A stretch of DNA of 64,000 bases from Croceibacterium salegens (GTDB lineage: Bacteria > Pseudomonadota > Alphaproteobacteria > Sphingomonadales > Sphingomonadaceae): positions 1 through 64,000 of the forward strand of contig NZ_WTYM01000026.1 of NCBI RefSeq assembly GCF_009827435.1. The letters run 5' to 3'. This document shows, in pieces, positions 63,701 to 64,000 of the stretch (within the stretch, counting starts at the first letter, position 1; every line of letters begins with the position of its first letter). The notes beneath the pieces were generated by a model, which saw only the letters and a program-made list of their open reading frames with translations, was not told the DNA's origin and did not search any database. Both the position numbers and the translations under genes were made by a program.

Positions 63701-64000
63701 GTCGATCGCGACAAGCACTGCACAGGGCGACGCCGGAGTTTTCGAGCTCAACTTCAGGGACGAACGGTACATGCCGTTCGAAGGCGCGGGTGCCATCAGC
63801 GAGTGGCGGCTAGAATTGCCGGCAAACTTCCGTCCGTTTGACTACCAGAGCATCAACGATGTCTTGATCAACATTAGCTACACAGCCGACGATGACGCCG
63901 GTCTGCGGCAGCATGTGGAGGACAGCAACGCGGCGCTCGAAGGGGCGCTGTTGAACTACCTGTCGAACAGCTCGCTGACACGCGTGATCAGTCTTCGGCA
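54729..64000 (+). CDS. TcA-like toxin-complex subunit, partial (open at window edge)
   Basis: More than 3,090 aa; no stop before base 64,000 and the frame stays open from ATG 54729, three bases after the immunity stop. TcA hallmarks in order: a helical N-terminus, the VRP1 motif CNCAHCQSILSPAAYF (Cys521), a helical shell, two tandem inserted domains (about 1,044-1,300), a neuraminidase-like domain (HWGAWEKLNVQVPVRK, about 1,785), the FNPHAIARLRLSAYQKAIVLKYADNL block (about 2,282), the pore-forming coiled-coil region (about 2,700-2,900) and the ELPEF-type ending FALPEFYFDLFYPGQYRRKIK. It would form the pentameric needle that binds cells and injects the TcB-TcC payload. Stop codon lies beyond the window. 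Confidence 0.88.
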   Translation, partial: MDKQQLLELEAKSHLTPAELREANDPIAGEITARLEESVAAAEVASVLSDSEPLHRLTDRVAVPLGDAPQRRRLRGAVFDAVRAAVAADPEIAADPEVETHLRKAEERAREAAQARGIDPTLAEAARLDEPVAFNPAFSAQLEAARIYRLGDAAGLADETAKVVIDNLGSLSEVSEERLAGLVRDGTLMATDAAAVGVAASVYAILDERPELVAAAANSLSNPAELVKHTAADWERLVTASGTTPPGELSAKDYGALLHEKIERLFLAEALSLRGAAVDAGKAIASNRALANIRKDNPDVPVAGAAELEALDTSRLTPTERKKAEEKHAEIRQFVNRFAGMGLDAVLDDANLTKVARKKEVNRRVELVNAFLAGNNGVLARDLTQGSTDLKEVRFPARASASDKAMVLAHVRTYQRALAVAERLDDAEALVSAGYRSAQAIASSDAQTVAAKARIDIADAEAYVARAKAITVRVTGHFGAIIDAVFSGKNQLPVDNTTPAITGFLKEIPGFADFFGNQDFCNCAHCQSILSPAAYFVDLMCFIDEHVTQPYFSTQPAHVLNLKTRRPDLWTIELTCDNTNKPIPYLTIINEILENAVATDSGFTGDLTNRAAVADHVYKTKLPDALDSFVQPLNLAFEEIRTFLRHFALTPANLGEAGLATGNSLTRLMLGVSPKDFALIATADDALAFLTKVYGVPLSETAGKIDRFEVSRLMKPMGITRADLDELVASRFVTEDGAVPIAFKGAKRTADSIQNDVEYIEGLTRAALDRLHRFARLRKVTGWKTGELDMVLAHLAQRGIGNGLDAEALGALARLQRLQIRLKLSIEELTPLWSAIPTMPILRKAPLAAGEGFPKAKSSQAKFTVSLFNRQFNQTRHVETGGSFPKDTAAFLHPALADSPSPNPDPELARLMAGTGTTEGELLELVTGLAPALGIEPHSATEADRAFALTSRNLTLLYRHARLAKLLRLPITELFALAGLVPSMTSGVVNGIDDLEDLCRAAAWLKGSRRKLSSLLLAVQPATPPALTSTAAVTATTAAQTVTYQATDGAGAAQNETVTFAAHGDLTAIVADWNGQAQFTRAYQSDFAGLPESTGTFLSIVGHAESGAEIQVTADAGKIFGTALPSKATARSTGATLAGTLLPTEQEIAATLAAQTRAASLLVFADSLFSFLPPFAARMRSRAALTNATGGEQVKLAVTSNGTQQATETITLAANATLDAIVSDWNIQSASTLAYRADVKGRPAVGGTRLGITARTGTGSTSMITVTLDSASIFAATVPVAFKGGEISLEASRAIVDANVARFEPVDGDGRYQLKANFDPAVALTVPTGIDSALEPALRGLLLAYHSPVILASLLPGLLGIDAAVLAPLVEMLGLDLAVPQIFDELRDPEMEHPILAGAIARLRRLDRALADASKLGAENLSFLKDKAAMVLGAASFDRLDLASLRRIDLFKQLSAPVPDHPERAADLRALLSAFTTANAFAAADPVVLAKFLDCAPGTAQSLQGSLPLAPIALDAFAELKTAADIVTLIGAPGELFTLAASTDYDDLSAASAAIRAGLRSKYQDQTEWEEKVEPYENTLLSRRRDGLVAYLIHTGTPQFDEISDLYYYYLLDVEVEGCMRTSRVAAAIDSAQLYVNRCLMNLEESPPGATPSVHIYPAAIPEDEWSWRKNYRVWEASRKIFLYPENYIEPELRDDKTPLFKALEEDLLSKDITDESVLEAFGRYLRGFDELAHLTIAGAYHEKDKDRRKDVLHLIGVTADDPPTYYYRRVEDAHYGAVAADRATHWGAWEKLNVQVPVRKASPVVHRGQLYLFWIRYVTKPQNRVKDGESKFTGYQHKAFVEFAKRKIDGTWTTPQKLRLNENPFTPNSFPPSYQDDGVILDPIVPKDSTMVDMPFFDFTFYSNYEPLYDYVTHEIPKEDYQPRGFQWDQLYPASKNDLTLRGVNFQMWSPVDLYRLEIGEQVVATGDPANGGVPWLNPALLVILWALSGGKFDLTAHLPGRLVWSRRTGDTRELHTTPSGIPCFDTYAYATVMLDRARIEHYEKPLAARNADNSSGPGPWTRPQWNKTITDYLKQMQKVDRIGDIPAEATIDVVNGSVGDVIIQTSRDAFYLQADVRADGKYHLRRLNTSLSEPIADTLFHDGLETLLATNTQLGLKEAATGLNLMASKVFDASQTGSVDYSGAMGAYMREVFFHIPFLIADHLCSQGRYDDAQKWYHYIFDPTSAEAITVPATLSAEEKHRRELDRNWRYREFRSLPFNSMRAQLTNAVAIEQYRRDPFNPHAIARLRLSAYQKAIVLKYADNLLDWGDDLFVKAFAQLNPEYLREATLKYVIAQEILGGRPAQLGDCGEGLPQPRTFATIKPHLDGDSEFLMELESVIVTGGSRTFANLDKLRHMPVSNALAHVATTETYAAGLRKVQAASAATAGTPPPPPPAHREATLRQAMTASAGVRKKAVNVTRADVVVKEAVAEPETKITVAHIGAHRLLNPAKIKVPNWGRSIIRQVTPIFCVPGNDRIQTYWNRVEDRLYKLRHCQDIDGNFRLLPLFAPEIDPALLVGGAAGGLSLEDILGASEGSVPPFRFRYILEKARGYAATVQGFGSALLAALEKRDGEELTRLRNLHQRNILTLMSEMKTNELKIAEQGVEIVQRRLTGAEYRRDYYEGLVSNGLLATEVAQQSAQLVSAGIRGAAMAVGIAAAITKLIPQVGSPFAMKYGGMEVGDSLANWLTVATNSATISDSVATTMGIIAGNERREDGWRHQLKLAEMDIKVIEKDLAVAELRRAIAARSVELHEKSRDQQDEIMALYDARFTNLALYTHLARTLQQMHREAYSAALSMARLTERAYRFERPDDPGFYVGGEWDSSRAGLLAGERLSLALAAMERRFVETTTRQAEINQTFSMSQIAPAALISLKQAGSCEFALPEFYFDLFYPGQYRRKIKAVRLTIPSITGPYTNIGAKLSLTRSYLRKEPVPGASQLVEVPVSGNPSIATSTAQGDAGVFELNFRDERYMPFEGAGAISEWRLELPANFRPFDYQSINDVLINISYTADDDAGLRQHVEDSNAALEGALLNYLSNSSLTRVISLR

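Larger units (their letters stand above)
28988..64000. mobile_element. Integrative element inserted in initiator tRNA-Met; left end at 28988, right end beyond window
   Basis: The displaced tRNA 3' half lies at the chromosome side and a tyrosine integrase lies just inside it. Since the tRNA is on the minus strand with its 3' end to the left, the intact gene should be at the right border, beyond base 64,000. Supporting signs: phage-type genes (P27 terminase small subunit, excisionase-like HTH, wHTH), two DNA methylases, several lower-GC tracts, and a toxin locus. Whether the whole 35 kb is one element or a stack of insertions cannot be decided here. Confidence 0.7.

Noticed and set aside
1-64000. 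CRISPR arrays, ribosomal RNA genes or IS elements
   Set aside because: No regularly spaced repeats, no rRNA sequence and no transposase with terminal inverted repeats were seen when reading the window.

Overview
The window is a high-GC alphaproteobacterial chromosome, most likely from a sphingomonad (Novosphingobium/Sphingobium/Erythrobacteraceae-like). This is inferred from gene style: a mix of aromatic, fatty-acid and branched-chain acyl-CoA catabolism, a fused dehydrogenase/hydratase beta-oxidation protein, a PQQ-dehydrogenase lipoprotein beside a formylglycine-generating-enzyme-like lipoprotein, and the codon and GC pattern. No ribosomal RNA or other taxonomic marker is present.

Bases 1-28,920 look like core or long-resident chromosome. 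A minus-strand operon (2443 to <1) encodes maleylacetate reductase, an intradiol (hydroxyquinol-type) dioxygenase and PobA, i.e. 4-hydroxybenzoate and hydroxyquinol degradation. Divergent from it is a tightly overlapping plus-strand operon (2614-7683): a fused E1 alpha/beta thiamine-diphosphate dehydrogenase, a FabD-like acyltransferase, an FAD monooxygenase and a DUF3237 protein. Next comes a beta-oxidation block: fadD and a MerR regulator on the minus strand, then thiolase, a dehydrogenase/hydratase fusion and a large acyl-CoA dehydrogenase on the plus strand, with a near-perfect 16-bp palindrome in the shared promoter region. A TauD/TfdA dioxygenase and a MaoC hydratase follow. Two small lipoproteins (one I78-like) flank RidA, followed by isobutyryl-CoA-type dehydrogenase and 3-hydroxyisobutyryl-CoA hydrolase (valine route). 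The block ends with TauE/SafE, a GH3 glucosidase, a lone LigD-type polymerase, small membrane proteins, a YaiI/UPF0178 protein, a quinohaemoprotein alcohol dehydrogenase and the FGE-like lipoprotein.

At 28,988-29,032 the sequence matches the 3' half (anticodon loop to CCA) of an initiator tRNA-Met, but the 5' half is missing. A tyrosine integrase starts 190 bp further on. Geometry implies that an integrative element begins here and runs to the right past base 64,000, with the intact tRNA expected at its far end. Its cargo, in order: integrase; a three-gene operon of four-helix membrane protein, DGQHR protein and Dam-type methylase; a DUF3489/DUF2924 remnant; a five-gene minus-strand operon of lipoprotein, astacin-type metalloprotease, YbaY/YscW-like protein, caspase-like protease and a giant caspase-like protein lacking both catalytic residues; a phage-like remnant (excisionase-like HTH, winged helix, P27 small terminase, ParB-methylase fusion); and a Tc (toxin complex) locus.

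The Tc locus is the most striking part. A single 2.7-kaa protein fuses a SpvB/TcB half to an RHS/TcC half, then carries a long Gly-rich linker, a pre-toxin domain and a short C-terminal tip with His-Gly and Cys motifs. A strong ribosome-binding site follows at once, driving an AT-rich small gene that looks like an immunity protein, and then a TcA-like subunit of more than 3,090 aa that is still open at the window edge. TcA carries two diverged tandem copies of an extra domain. A Tc translocator that ends in a polymorphic-toxin-style tip with its own apparent immunity gene, on the same element as a caspase/pseudo-caspase/astacin operon, is the best candidate for undescribed biology here.
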